This document shows, in pieces, positions 34,340-46,226 of a stretch of DNA of 64,000 nucleotides. Position 1 is the stretch's first letter. Every line of letters starts with the position of its first letter. Location: contig JAWWNJ010000144.1 in NCBI GenBank assembly GCA_037176885.1, forward strand, positions 186,001 to 250,000, in the 5' to 3' direction. The notes below the pieces were generated by a model. The model ran no database searches. It was not told the DNA's origin and was given only the letters and a program-made list of their open reading frames with translations. Both the position numbers and the translations under genes were made by a program. This DNA is from Favolaschia claudopus. Its lineage: Eukaryota > Basidiomycota > Agaricomycetes > Agaricales > Mycenaceae.

Positions 34340-35885
34340 CTATCGACTTTTGATTTTTTTCCGTCGACTGGGTATACCTGCCTCTACAACATCGTCGTCT
34401 CTGTCTCGCTCGTCTTCACGTCCACCACCACCACCGCCCTCTCGTTTGTGTTTTCGACCTATTACCTTTGCCATTAGCGTTTTGGTCCTTCAACTCGAGA
34501 GTAGCTATTCTCCCCGCTTCGTTCACCCGCTCTTTCAGCAGCGCAATCTCCTCGGGATCTGTCGGCCAGAGTTCCATCTGTTTACCGATAGTCTGCTCTA
34601 TCCGCTGGACGAGCTCGACGTCGTATTGTGTAACCAATGTTATTGACTTGCCCGCGCGTCCTGCTCGGGCCGTTCGTCCCACTCGATGAATATAGTCTTT
34701 TGAATGCGTTGGTATGTCGAAGTTGATCACCACATCGACGGAAGGTATATCCAACCCCCTTGGCTATGCTTCAACCAAGCTGACAGGCGGAGTCGAGAAT
34801 AACGCACCGACTTGCAACATCGGTTGCAACGAGAACTCTTCGACTACCGCTTTTGAACTTGCCCAACGCTCCGAGTCGTTGACTCTGACTGAGTTGACCG
34901 TGTAATGGTACAGCAGGAAGGCCCAAGGTCCGGAGAATGATACATATCCTATGCCTATCCGTCAGGGTTCATCTCGGAATGAATGAACGATGTTATCGTA
35001 CCGTCCGGCGTCATGTACTGTTCGTGTAAAGATGATCATCGAGTTTTGCGCCAACGAATTGGCCAAGCAGACGAGATAGGTGTCCTTGTCTTGTAACGGC
35101 ATGAAAAGGTAATATTGAAGCAGCGTTGAGACAGTCTGATATCTAATCAAAGCTGAGTTGACGGCGAATGGACGATATCCGCAGCCGGGAAAACCTCACT
35201 TTGTCGAAACTTCTACTTTGACGGGATTTGAAAGACTGGCTCGTTGTAATTTTGCTACTTTCGATGTCATTGTCGCAGAGAACAAATAGGTGGTGCGCTC
35301 CGTGGGTACGAGCTTGAGAATCTTGTCAATGACAGGACCGAAATCCATATCCAATAGACGGTCGGCTTCATCCATCACCTGGGTTCACGATCAAAAAGAA
35401 AATCTGGACGCAAGTGGTCGACAACATACCAGAAACTTTATCCCTTTCAGACTGAACCCCTTCGTGTTCTCCAGGTGCCATAATAGTCGCCCAGGAGTGG
35501 CTACAACAACGTGTGGCCGTTTAGCAAGCGCCACGGACTGCGCTATCGTTTCTACTCCCCCAACAATCACAGCGGATCGTACACCCATTGCAGAACCCAA
35601 AGCTTCGAATTGTTGCGATATCTGGAAGGCCAACTCTCGAGTTGGTGCAAGGACACACGCGAACAGGCCTTTAGGATCCTCCCATAGCTTCTGCAATATC
35701 GGCAGGGCGAAGGCAGCAGTTTTTCCTGACCCCGTTGAAGCAACACCGATGATATCTCTTCCTTCTAACGCATGCGGCAGAGCTTCTGTTTGGATTTCTG
35801 TCGGTGCAGTGTAGTTTACTTGCTCGAGGGCCTTGAGTAAAGGGTCAATGAGACCAAGCGACTTGAACGAAGAAGAGGAAGCCAT
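34340..35885 (-). CDS. RRP3: DEAD-box RNA helicase Rrp3
   Basis: Nucleolar ATP-dependent helicase for 18S pre-rRNA processing (DDX47 orthologue). Motifs in order: Q motif region [69 protein letters not shown] and [11 protein letters not shown]. Introns are short; one splits motif V between SR and GLDIP. The N-terminus is short ([12 protein letters not shown]), unlike many Rrp3 proteins, which carry a basic extension. Near 34455-34475 the frame slips by one base. The direct reading ends in RGRWWWWT, while the neighbouring frame gives a charged, Gly-rich tail ending [10 protein letters not shown], typical of the family. The latter, ending at 34340, is preferred. Confidence 0.93.
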
Positions 35886-36096
35886 TTCTTCCCAAATTAG
35901 GAAGTCACAAAAAAATCGAAACTTAGCAGCAATTGCAACATTGAACAACATGACTAACTACAAATTCATTGGGCTACAGGTGACGAGAAAGGACAAAAGT
36001 ACACTAAATGGTAGGTATATGTGAGTAGGAGATGCGTACAAAATATGTATTCTCCATAAATCATCAATAAATCGTCTCAAATCGAGCTCAGCTCAG

Positions 36097-38363
36097 TTAC
36101 AGCCCAAGGACAGACCCCACCGACCGCGCAACGGAGGCAGCACGAGAGGGAGCCGGCGAGTGTTGTTGGCGCTCCCACAGTTTATCTTTGGCACGGACTT
36201 CGATGTTCTCAAACGGTGCTGTCTGGTTCAGTTCAACACAATCACGCGTCCCAAGGACAAGCAATTCGAAGAAGAACGAGGCAGCGGCACGGCGAGAAGC
36301 CTTGAGGAACCGTATGAGTACACAGCACATGAAATGAAGCAAATACAAACCTTGTCCGCCATTTCGCGGAAACTCAGAACCTTGTCCTCGTCCTCGCCGT
36401 CGGTCGGCTTCAGAACCTTGCGTATAACACCAAGGGCCTTGACGGTATTTTTGCTGTAGCCTTTGCCCTCATTCTCAGCCGGCTCGGCGTTATCCACAGC
36501 TTGACTTTGTGTTTTGACATCGAACATGACGATGGGACAAGTGGCATCCGCATAACTACCGACACCCTCGTCGAAGCCGTCTGGCAGGGGGGTAGACAAT
36601 CGACTCAACTCCGAAGGAGCCGCTGATTTCCCCCGAACATCGACGTCCAACTCAGGCGGCACTTCAAGTTGGAAATCGTCCACTGGGCCGCCATGATCTC
36701 CGAAATCAAAGGTGGCGTCGGGCCCGGCACTACCCGCCCTCCCCAAAAGATCGCTTCGGGCCCCGATACTAGGTGCGACACTAGCGTCACGCCGACCTTG
36801 TTCGACTTCTTCGTCACCGTTGACATCTAGGCGAGCGCGTTTGTTGGGCTTTTCGGGAGAAGCTGCGCGACGCTTTGAAGACGGGCTTGAAACAGGTCGC
36901 ATGAAGAGCTGCGCCAGCTCAGGAGCTAGGCCAGGAGGGGCAGCGCAGAAGAATGTGCCGTTCGGAGTTACTTTCGTGGGGAGGAAGTGGGAGATGGGGT
37001 CGTCGCGAATTTCGAGAAGGCGCATCATGAGAGACGAACGGGGGAGAAAGTGCTGTTCGGTCAAGATGCCACTAACATCGGTGTTCACTGCGGGACCCAG
37101 ACCACCATTCCGCTTGCCGACTTTGGCACCTGGTCCTCCTTCCAGCTCGGTGACAGAATCGATAATTTGCTTCTTCTCTTTGGGTTTACGCTTGGCTTTG
37201 GGGGTTTTCTCACTGTCAGGGAGAGCATTCGGGTCTTCGGGAGGCGGAGTAGGAGGAGCATCACTAAGAGGGGAAGCTGGACAAGGAATGATATCAGATC
37301 GCATTACAAGGAGTCAAACGAACAACATACAAGCTCTCGAAGATTTGTTCTGCTCAGGAGTTTTGTCGCGAGCCGGAAGATCACCAAAATCAATGGGAAG
37401 GTCGATATCCATGCCCATGTCGAAGGGTTGCTCAGAGGGGTCCCTACTCTTGCTGTGGTGCGAAAATACATCGAGGTCCACGTCGCCGTTGCGTCGCATG
37501 AATTGGTCGTCAAAATTTTCGTCCATGGCAAAAGCGTCCCGTCCCACGCCAACACTACCGTCAACACTCATCGCGTCGTTCTCATCGGCTTTCTCCCCAT
37601 CACCAAAATCCAGACCAAGATCCAGAAAGTCCTGCGAGCCTATACCATCCGAAGGCCCAATGTCGAAAGGGTCGTTGAGGTCGAAACTTTGAAATGTATC
37701 TGCCGCAGTGCGCAGGGTAATATCATCGACGTGGGCTTGGTGATGACCTTGTGGTGGCAAGGGTTTGACTTCGTACTCTAGGCCCCTGTTGAACAGATGA
37801 TGATGAAAACAACATCCCGCTGAAGGGATGAGATTTACCAATCCATGTTTTGCAGAATATCAAGGTCTGGGACATCGCCCTGCAGAGTAATCGCGTTCTT
37901 GTTCACGACAAGTTGGTCTTCGGTCATGTCGACCATACCTGGGCGGAATGCCTTCAAATCGAAAGTCAGATACATGTGTGCGTTTGAGAAACAGGCGGCT
38001 CGACCATTTTGATCTTGAGAAGAGCCTCGTTGCAGTCGTCTAAGAGGTATTTGGCTTTCCTGCTGTAAATTCGTACAACACCGAGAAGCAGCTGTCCACT
38101 GAGACGTAGAGCCATAACCTCAACCTCTTGACCCATGATTGCGCCTGAAGAAAAGGAATGAGCTGGGGTGATATGAAGAGCGTCGACGCGCACCAACGGA
38201 CTGCTCGATATCTGTCTGGAGTGTCTGGGTTTTGGAGAGCTTCCGCTCCATGTGCGCGGCGAGCCATACTTTTCCAAGGGGCCCGCGACGCGACAATATT
38301 GTCTCTGAATAGAACTAGGCGAATGTTAGAAGAGTGGAAGCAAGTAGACGTTGGACTTGCCAT
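36097..38363 (-). CDS. SCC1: Cohesin kleisin subunit Scc1/Rad21
   Basis: Links Smc1 and Smc3 heads in cohesin and is cut by separase at anaphase. The N-terminal Rad21/Rec8 domain reads [20 protein letters not shown] with [20 protein letters not shown], then [20 protein letters not shown] and [18 protein letters not shown]. The middle is acidic and disordered (many Asp-rich repeats such as [12 protein letters not shown]), with possible separase sites not resolved. The C-terminal winged helix has [20 protein letters not shown]. The first coding exon holds only the ATG (38363-38361). A GC-AG intron (38360-38315, donor ATG|GCAAGT) then leads straight into FYSE. Start codons of this gene and the divergent PPR gene are 68 bases apart. 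Confidence 0.94.
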
Positions 38364-38431
38364 GGTTGTTTGTGGCAAAAGGAGACAACTTGAAGTGTGC
38401 GCGTGACATGTTTGGCATCAGCGTCGGGGTT
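38364..38431. promoter_or_regulatory. Very short bidirectional promoter, SCC1 / PPR gene
   Basis: Only 68 bases separate the start codons of two divergent genes, so both promoters and 5' leaders must fit here or overlap the neighbouring coding exons. No TATA-like element is evident. This is an inference from gene positions. Confidence 0.5.
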
Positions 38432-40161
38432 ATGCTTTGGCGCGTCGTGCGCGCAAAAAAAGGGATTGATCCCTGTCTGCGCCGCTATGCCTCAGTCGAC
38501 TCCTCTATACGCGCCAAACCATGGTCTTTCAACCGCGACCCTTCTACCTTCCAGAAAACCCAGACACGTACCACTACCGCCCGTTATAACATCGACCTTG
38601 CCAACGCTGCCGACCGCGGCTCCTCTGCCCTCTGCTTTAATCTTGCAGCAGAGATGAAACAAAACGGTTTTCCGCCAAATACAGCGACGTATAATACCCT
38701 TCTCCGCAGTCTCGCCGAGGGTGCATATGCTTCCGCCACTCTGGCCGTTTTGGAGGATATGCTTGCCGTTGGCGTTGCTCCCAATACAATATCCCTCAAT
38801 CACATCCTAGACGTAACTGCTACTCAATTCACTGTCTCCATTCTGAAATGCCTTCTCTGCAGGCCCACCGAACAGATTCATCAACTCTTATTCCGTATAT
38901 TCTAACACAGATGCAAGAGCTCGGCGCATTCCCCAACGCAGCTACTTACACCCTTCTCATCACTCGCTTTACTGCCGAAGAGAACTTTGAAATGTCTCTG
39001 CAGTATCTTCATGATATGAAAGCCCGCGGTTTGCTTCCTGATGTTGCAGCAGCCCAGGCTGTGATACTGTTGGCTGCAAACCGCGGCTATCCCAAGCTTG
39101 CAGTCGATTTGGCTATCTCTTTCGAAAGCGAGACTGTCCGGAAAGTCGAGGATTCAGTCTGGCTCGCATGCTTGCAATCGTCAGCTGCTCAGCTCTATGT
39201 TCGTGCTTGTTTTCACGAATTCTTCAACGTTGGTCAACCTGTAATTCTCTAGGCGGAGGGAGTGTCCAAATCTTGGTACACCCTGGTCAAGAACTTGGCT
39301 GTCTCCCCGGACGAGGGGCTTTGCACACTAGTCTTGCATACAGCTGGCCGGAATGGTCTCCCCGACCTCGCGACCGATGCACTCCGTGTCTTGAAAGTAT
39401 TGGACGTCCCATGGATGGAGCATCATCTAGCCCCGTTATTCGAGGCTTTCTGTCGGGCAGAACGTTATCAAGACGCGTTCAGCACTCTGACCATCATGCG
39501 ACAAAACAGTATCGAACCTACTCCCCAGACGGCACTACCCATCCTCCAAATCGTGACCCAGCGCCCACTAATTCTCGACGATCTATGGGAGATCCTGAGC
39601 AAGATGAATGAGGAGGGCAAAGCAATTGATTCCTCTGTCTGCAGCACTCTTCTACAGGCGTCGCTTTCCACGCAACCACTGTCACAAGTCCTCGCGGACT
39701 ATAACATGCTCAAGTCCTTGGGGGTTGGCCCAAATGCAGAAACCTTCCACATATTCCTGGACGGCTGCATATCGGCTGGCAACGTCCCCTACGGAGAGTT
39801 AGCTTTCCAGCAATTGAAGGAAGCCGATGTCCCCCTGGACCACGACATGTTTGCAAAGATGATCACTCTGCATCTCACTCAGGACACCTACGAAGGCGCT
39901 TTTGTTCATATCGAAGCAATGCAAAGCTCAGGCCACATCCCCGCCCAACATTTGTACGAAGCGCTCGCCATCAAGTGTGCCACTGTCGGAGACACTCGGT
40001 ATCTCATCGCGCTTGATGAAATGAAGGAGGTTGGTCACAGGGTTACACCGGAGTTTAGCCAACGATGTTCGCGACTGAACGCCAACGCCAGCCTTCGAAA
40101 CCCTGAGTTTGGTAGCTTGGACGGATCGGCTCAGAAGTTCATTGAAACGGGTGGACTCTAG
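38432..40161 (+). CDS. Pentatricopeptide-repeat protein, likely mitochondrial
   Basis: RNA-binding PPR protein. The basic N-terminus MLWRVVRAKKGIDPCLRRYA looks like a mitochondrial presequence. Repeats of about 35 residues are visible, e.g. FNLAAEMKQNGFPPNTATYN, LEDMLAVGVAPNTISLNHIL, ILTQMQELGAFPNAATYTLL, LHDMKARGLLPDVAAA, LTIMRQNSIEPTPQTALPIL and YNMLKSLGVGPNAETFHIFL. At least seven or eight repeats span residues 60-480. Introns at 38813-38862 and 39199-39252 fall within the repeat array. About 540 residues. No SMR, endonuclease or other C-terminal domain. Fungal PPR proteins usually act in mitochondrial RNA processing or translation; the target is unknown. Confidence 0.9.
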
Positions 40162-40308
40162 AGGGCTATATTCTAAAAGTAAAAATTTTAAAACATTTAT
40201 ATTGTATCATAAATCGTAGGCGAGGATTGGGGTTGAGTACTAGGTAGTAGGAGTCGCAGTCAGAGCGGTAAATCGGCCATACTTGTCAAGTTGCGGCTCC
40301 GAACTCAA

Positions 40309-40315
40309 TATAAAT
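40309..40315 (+). promoter_or_regulatory. TATA-like element
   Basis: The heptamer TATAAAT lies 59 bases before the ATG at 40374, a usual distance for a fungal TATA box. Assignment rests on position and sequence only. Confidence 0.4.
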
Positions 40316-40373
40316 CAAGCCATCCTCCTTGACCACATCCAACCACCCAATACTGTCTGTACAGACTGTCGAC

Positions 40374-41827
40374 ATGCTAGCAGTGGGAAATACACGGTCG
40401 CTGGACAGTGACCCTGCCCCCATACCCCTCTCCTTTCCTGCGCTTTTACGCAATCCAGGGCTATCTTCAAGATTCGGCTATCTCACAGACTCAACCCCAG
40501 ACAACCCCAAACTTAACGCACCGAAGAAGCACAAGACTCTCCGGAGAGACAACGAGGGCAAACGCTGGATACGACGAAAGGAAAATGGTTGGTGCTGCAC
40601 CAAGTCGTATCGTACCAGTCTCGCCGCATCTAATCTAACCGACGCTCGCAGCTCGCTTCTCCGGCAACGTTCATATCGTCCAACCAGGCAAGAAGGACTA
40701 CCAACAGCCACTACCGCAAGTACAAAGTACTTTCCCGGAACCACTGCCTGCGTATCTGCCGCGAGAAAACAAAGTGCCAGGCGCAACAACACCGACCACC
40801 GACCCTAGATCCGCCGACCATGGTCGGTTTTCACTCAGCCTCAAGGGCATTCGGCGAAATCTTCGCAGAATGCCCTTCTCTCGCGCCCTTGTCGAAGACG
40901 TAGAAACAGAGTTGGTTGGCTGGCTCGAAGCGGGTGGTGTTGTGCTCTCCCCCGATTCTAGTTCCGCCCAAACGAATTCCCCCGGAACACCCATAGGTTA
41001 TTTCCGATAAAATGTCTAGCGCGGCCGCTGTTCTCTGACCCCAACTACTCAGGAACCACTGGCATGATCGTCGAAATATCCCGTACTCCGTTGCAATTGA
41101 CATGGCGTATGACGGACGACTCCGCCTTTTCACGCTATGTCGTGCATTGTACCGCAAGGCAAAGAGCCGTTCCTTGACCCCTGGTTGGATTCTCACCGCT
41201 TTATTCCACCCCAGGTACTACCAAGTTGTCAGCTTCAGCAAAGAGGTCTCGGGCCAACGACTGACCTACCTGCTACGACCTAACGTCAACTATCCCAATT
41301 ATCACGCTGCCACCGGTGTCGATACGCCTCCGCCTACGGACCTTGACCTGTCTTCCCAACTGGATACTGACTCTGAACTAGCCAGCGAGTTCGATAGCCG
41401 TTCAGAAGCTGGAGATTCAGCGGTGGACTCGATCATTGACCATATGTCCACGATAGAGGAGGACACTGATCCCGCTCTCAGCTCCAATCTTGTTGACGAC
41501 GATTGGTCGGAGATTGGTGGCGCAGAAAGTGACGGCGACGAATCTGGATACGAGGCTGGCCTCGCTCAAAGCATCGATTCCCTAATGGATCCGGACGCAA
41601 CCTTTGTTGTGGAACACAATCTCCCCTCCCTTCCCTTGCGTTCTCGCACATTGGCGCATTCGCCTCTCAATCGATCGACTTCTTCTCCATCGCGTTCACC
41701 CATACGGCCTCCACGACGATCTCTTCTGCAGGCACCAGCTTCTCAATCTCCTGTGGCCCACAAATCGTTTACGAATATGTTTTTGCCTGATGCGCCATAT
41801 CCTTATACATATTCCATACAAGCATAA
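40374..41827 (+). CDS. R3H-associated N-terminal domain protein
   Basis: Conserved fungal protein of unknown molecular role with an R3H-associated N-terminal domain: HKTLRRDNEGKRWIRRKENA followed by RFSGNVHIVQPGKKDYQQP. A central R3H-like region follows (WRMTDDSAFSRYVVHCTARY then YQVVSFSKEVSGQRLTYLLR). The C-terminal 200 residues are acidic and Ser-rich with no domain. Introns are 40588-40651, 40997-41052 and a GC-AG intron 41159-41214 (AG|GCAAAG). The last restores CTARYYQVVSF exactly, whereas direct reading hits a stop. About 420 residues. The R3H-associated family is linked to single-stranded nucleic-acid binding; that role is inferred. Confidence 0.82.
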
Positions 41828-41894
41828 GCATAAATATCCATGGTCGTATATGGAACCGGCCTTAAAGACTCAGAGAAGGTCTCCCGATCTATCC

Positions 41895-44800
41895 CTAGTA
41901 TCCGAGGAAGAGACGAATTAACAAATAACATGTAGACGCTGCGAACCGCTGCGCATTGTCAGTTGATAACGGAACCCTGTACTTTGAAATGCATAAACTT
42001 ACGATCAAGTTTTGTATCGTCGTGAAAGCTAGGATGAAGGCAAGGTAAGCCTTGGTGCGGCTCGCTCCGGCACTCTGGGCGAAACTACTAGATGGCGAAG
42101 CCCCGCTGCCTAATATTCCGACAAGAAGAAGGCCCTGGATTGTTGTGAGCAGTGTATCACTGTATCGTGAAAACCGTACATTTGATAAGACCCATGCCAG
42201 CAAAACCTTAATGATGTTGAGTTGCCAACGGCCGGAAAGCAAAGACGACATACATTAGTGCGGACGTTGGCGTAGTAATCCTTTGCTGCTTGATCTTTCT
42301 CCGAATTACTCATCGCGTGCGTCGAACCAAACGCAGGCTTCCGAGTTTTCAAATTATACAAGGCCTCCTCGTATATGTTATTAACGTCGGCCTGGTCTGT
42401 AGCCATCTCGACATCGACTTGCGCATGTATATCTTGCACAACAGCTCCTAAATCAGTTTCCACGATGGAGTCTTGTTTAGTTCCCCATGAAATCTAACAG
42501 AGAAGTGAGTGTTTGATGATCCATGACCGTGCGAGAGAGAACCCAACGTCGTCAAGATTAGAAAAGGCATAACTAGAAAAATCCGCTCAGTTGAGAAGAT
42601 GAATGGCGTTACCAACTCACATGTTAAGAATATTGATATAGGTGGGAGAGAGCAGCAAATAAGGGATGAAACTTGTGACCATGTGCCATGGGTCGAAGGC
42701 GAGGATACTGCTGAATGCGTATACTAGGCGAAACATTGCAGTTCATCGCCAATAAATAGGAAGGGACACTCACCACCATATGTGATAACGACACTGAACA
42801 GCATCGTTGAGTTCGCTCCTCCCCCTTGAGTTGCAGCGGCAAGGGCACATAGAATTGAGGCCGCTAGCGTATATGCCATCAACACAGCAAGTGCAATTGC
42901 CGCGATCTGGTATTTCCACTTCGAGCTTCATGGAGGGCTCAGTAAATTAATGCCCAACTCTAAGACTGAGTGACTCACGCGCGCGGTTTATTCCCCATAG
43001 AGAACAGGAAACAAGCCACTACTAGGGATGCCATCCCATACTATGAAGCAATCAGCACTTGCGACTGAGTGTTGCGGGTTTGTACTCGTACCTGAATAAT
43101 AGTGTTAACGTATTTGATGGCTGGCATTTTGAAGGATTCGTCCTCCAACGAGGACGTTAATATTATCTGAGATGGCGAGTGAGTTTCGGCTTGAGGACAA
43201 CGCAAGTGTAGCATACAAAGAAAATATACAGATTGCCCTAGACAAACGTTTGCCTCAGCTCGTAATGGCACTTTTTTGGAATTCACTCACGATACTGAAC
43301 CAGGAAAATACAAGATTTATCAATGTATAACCCGTCTCAATCATGAGGAAAACCTAAATTCGGGGTACATTTGTGAGATCCAGACAAAAAGAAGCCAAAT
43401 TTTCGCGCCTTGCGAGAGAGACTATGACCCGACCGCAGTATTTGTCCAACATGAGCGATGGAATATATGGAGGCATAAAAGGATCCGTTAAGCCATCTTC
43501 GCCGCTGAGTGATGAACTCCGGCAGCGCATCTGCACGGTTGAGACTTCGAGTCAAGAAATAGAACTGTGTCGGTACCTGGTACGTCGGTCTCAGCTACCG
43601 CTCCCTTTACATATTTGAGAATCCTGCCAGGTGTAATCAGAATAACACCAACCTCATATGAAAGAAGACCTACCAGTTCGAATTGGCCTTTGCAACAAGT
43701 TCAAAACAGAGGATTCGCTGTTTGATATGTCAGAGTATGCAGAAAGCACATATGGACCCAGTCTTACGTCCTCTGCAAGGTCTGCGCAGTCCGCGAGTTA
43801 AGATTTGGCAGATCAAGAAGAAGAAACTTACACATGTTCGAAGTGAAGATGTCAGTGTCGTTCCCATGAAGGACCTCGCCCTTGAAGTAGCTTGCAAGGG
43901 GTCCCACATTATGATTATTGTTTTGAAGCGCTATATATCGATACGCCGAAAAGGCACCAGGCAACACACTGATGTATCCAAACATGCTTTCGGTGGGCTT
44001 GTCAAGTATCGAGCTCATCTTGTACTCGAAATTCTGGGCCGCGACTATCAGAGGCTTGGATGAGAATAAGTTTACTTTCCAAGAAGACAACCAACCCAAC
44101 GGATTCAGCAACTGGGCCCAATGCTTGCCTGGGATAATGTCATTTCAGTATATTGGTCAGAGTCTGCCGCAAATCATTACCTTTGTACGTTGCTATCTCG
44201 CCGCATGCCCCCGCCACTCTCGAGTTGACATCAAAAGCTTTCCAGAGGCGGTAGATCGCCGTGGGACCTGGTTTGCTCGAATCAACGGTCATTTCATACA
44301 GGGTAGCTCACCAACCTGGACGAGTTCCGACATCCAACAAGACGCATACATTAGGCTGCGTGAAACACACATGAGATTGGACTGTAATACGAGACACTTG
44401 GCAGACTTGCTTACTTGTAGTAAGTTTGCGAATGCATTGAAAAACCATCTATGACTGTTTATCTTTTTTTGATTTTTCTCCTTCATGCTGCCAACATCGA
44501 GTGAACATGGGGCTGGGGAGACATAGAGTAGAGACATACCAGAATATTATTTGTGTCGGCACAATTCCTTTCTAGACGATAAAAGTTAGTCCTAGTCAAG
44601 ACTCGTTGGTCTAGAGCTCACGTCTGGGTATTTGAACTTCAAATTCGAGTCAATGGCGAAAGATGTAGTGTACTCGAATCTGAGACTATGATTGAGTTCC
44701 TGAACGCGCTGGCGACACTTCACTCACAAGTGAGCGGTGACATCCTTTTTGTTGATCGAATTGATCATAGGTCCTCCAGGTTGGTAAACGCCGAGCAGAG

Positions 44801-46068
44801 TCAGACAGTCAAGAACACGAGGATGGACTTTCTTGCGTCCATCAGCTACAATACAAACCACGACCTGCGTCACAATCAACGAAGAAACTCTCAACCAGTC
44901 AAGTGGCTCACCTTTTTCCATGCGTCTGGTCCCCATGTCTGCGAATTCTTCCGTGTGCACAGATGTGATATATTTTGCATAACTCCATGCATTGTGCGAC
45001 AGAACAGTATCTCATCCTCCTGCATAATTGCGTTCAGACCAATTCTTCTTTGGTCAACGCACAACGCACATTAAACATCGTTATGACAATAAAAAGCTCG
45101 GTTCGCCGGTTCATCAAATTCTGACGAAGACAGAAACCTTTTTGCTCGAATTCATCAGGGTCGCAGGTGACAGCGGTATATCGAGTCTTCATTGTCTCGG
45201 GTTCGCCTCTGCGAGGCAACACAAGTTTGGGGGGGACATCCAACTCGACAACGAGATTTCCGTTCGTGAGTCTGACGCGCTTTTTAGACTTGTTACGACG
45301 AATGGCGCGTCCAGTGGGAGCTGGACCGAAGTGGCGCGTCTCCACCGGAGTCTCGTCCATACTCGGTGTAGATGACACTGGTTGATCGTCGTGCGAGGGT
45401 GGCGAATTCCGCATCGCATAAGTGCTATAGTGCCAGTTTGAGTAGTCAAAACTACCGTCCTTCTCAGGGTCGTCGACGGAAGGGTCTCCAGTGTAATGTA
45501 CACTGTTGTCGTCAACGATCCGATAGTCTTCATCATCAGCAGCTGGAGTCGGGGAGCGTGATCGAGGAGGACGGTAGGAAGCGCGGTTATAGTTTCCTGA
45601 GGCATAAGCCTCAGCGTCGTATTGAAAGTGATCAATATGTTGCACTTCGGGCTCATAGAAAGGAGGTTCCTGCGCTTCATAGTACAGAGATGGAGGCCGT
45701 ATCCCATACGGATCCGAGAAGGGGTTGGCCACGATGTCTGCTGAAGACCTTGATGACTCTTCTTCCGCGAGATTTAGGGTTTCTCCTGTCATTATGGGAG
45801 CCAGGTATTGACCTGGCTGGTAAGGGCGGTATTCGGGTGCCACTTCAATGTACTCGGTAGGAGAGCCACGAGATACGTACTGTCCCACCGAACGAATAGC
45901 ATATCCATCTTCCTCCTCGTGCTGCACTCGCGAGCGATTTGAGGGACTTTCGTGAATGCGAGAGGGACTTCCGCGCGAATCGACCGCGTCATAGCCCGAA
46001 GCCCGCGCATATTCATCTGGAGATTGAGAGCGACGGTATTGAGAACCGGGCGAGCCTCGCTGGTACAT
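41895..46068 (-). CDS. Chitin synthase, division 1 (GT2)
   Basis: Plasma-membrane processive glycosyltransferase making chitin from UDP-GlcNAc. A disordered, Tyr/Ser/Pro-rich N-terminal tail of about 300 residues ([20 protein letters not shown] onward) precedes the core. The core has [13 protein letters not shown] and [14 protein letters not shown], then [42 protein letters not shown], the [11 protein letters not shown] motif, and [18 protein letters not shown]. At least six C-terminal membrane helices follow, ending in [11 protein letters not shown]. The gene has many short introns. A 14-base micro-exon (43781-43768) encodes the LAED part of the AEDRILCFE catalytic motif. Direct class assignment (I, II or III) was not attempted. 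It is divergent from the Smr gene. Confidence 0.95.
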
Positions 46069-46226
46069 GGCAAGTCAAGGATGTTGAGCGTTGAACAACC
46101 GCAGTTGTGACAGCGAAAGCAAAGATCACGTGAACGTGACAATTCGCGACATCACCACGGCCATCTCCGAGCGGCTGTCCACGATGCCATGCACAAGTAT
46201 CGTGTCCTCGACCTCAACGTCTTGCA

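Noticed and set aside
34741..34800. Suspected frameshift in Rrp3 motif V
   Set aside because: Counting the C5 run at 34755-34759 correctly gives a normal GT-AG junction that restores SRGLDIP.
36712..37692. 326-codon plus-strand open frame
   Set aside because: Antisense to the acidic, disordered middle of SCC1; codon bias of that region keeps the opposite strand open.
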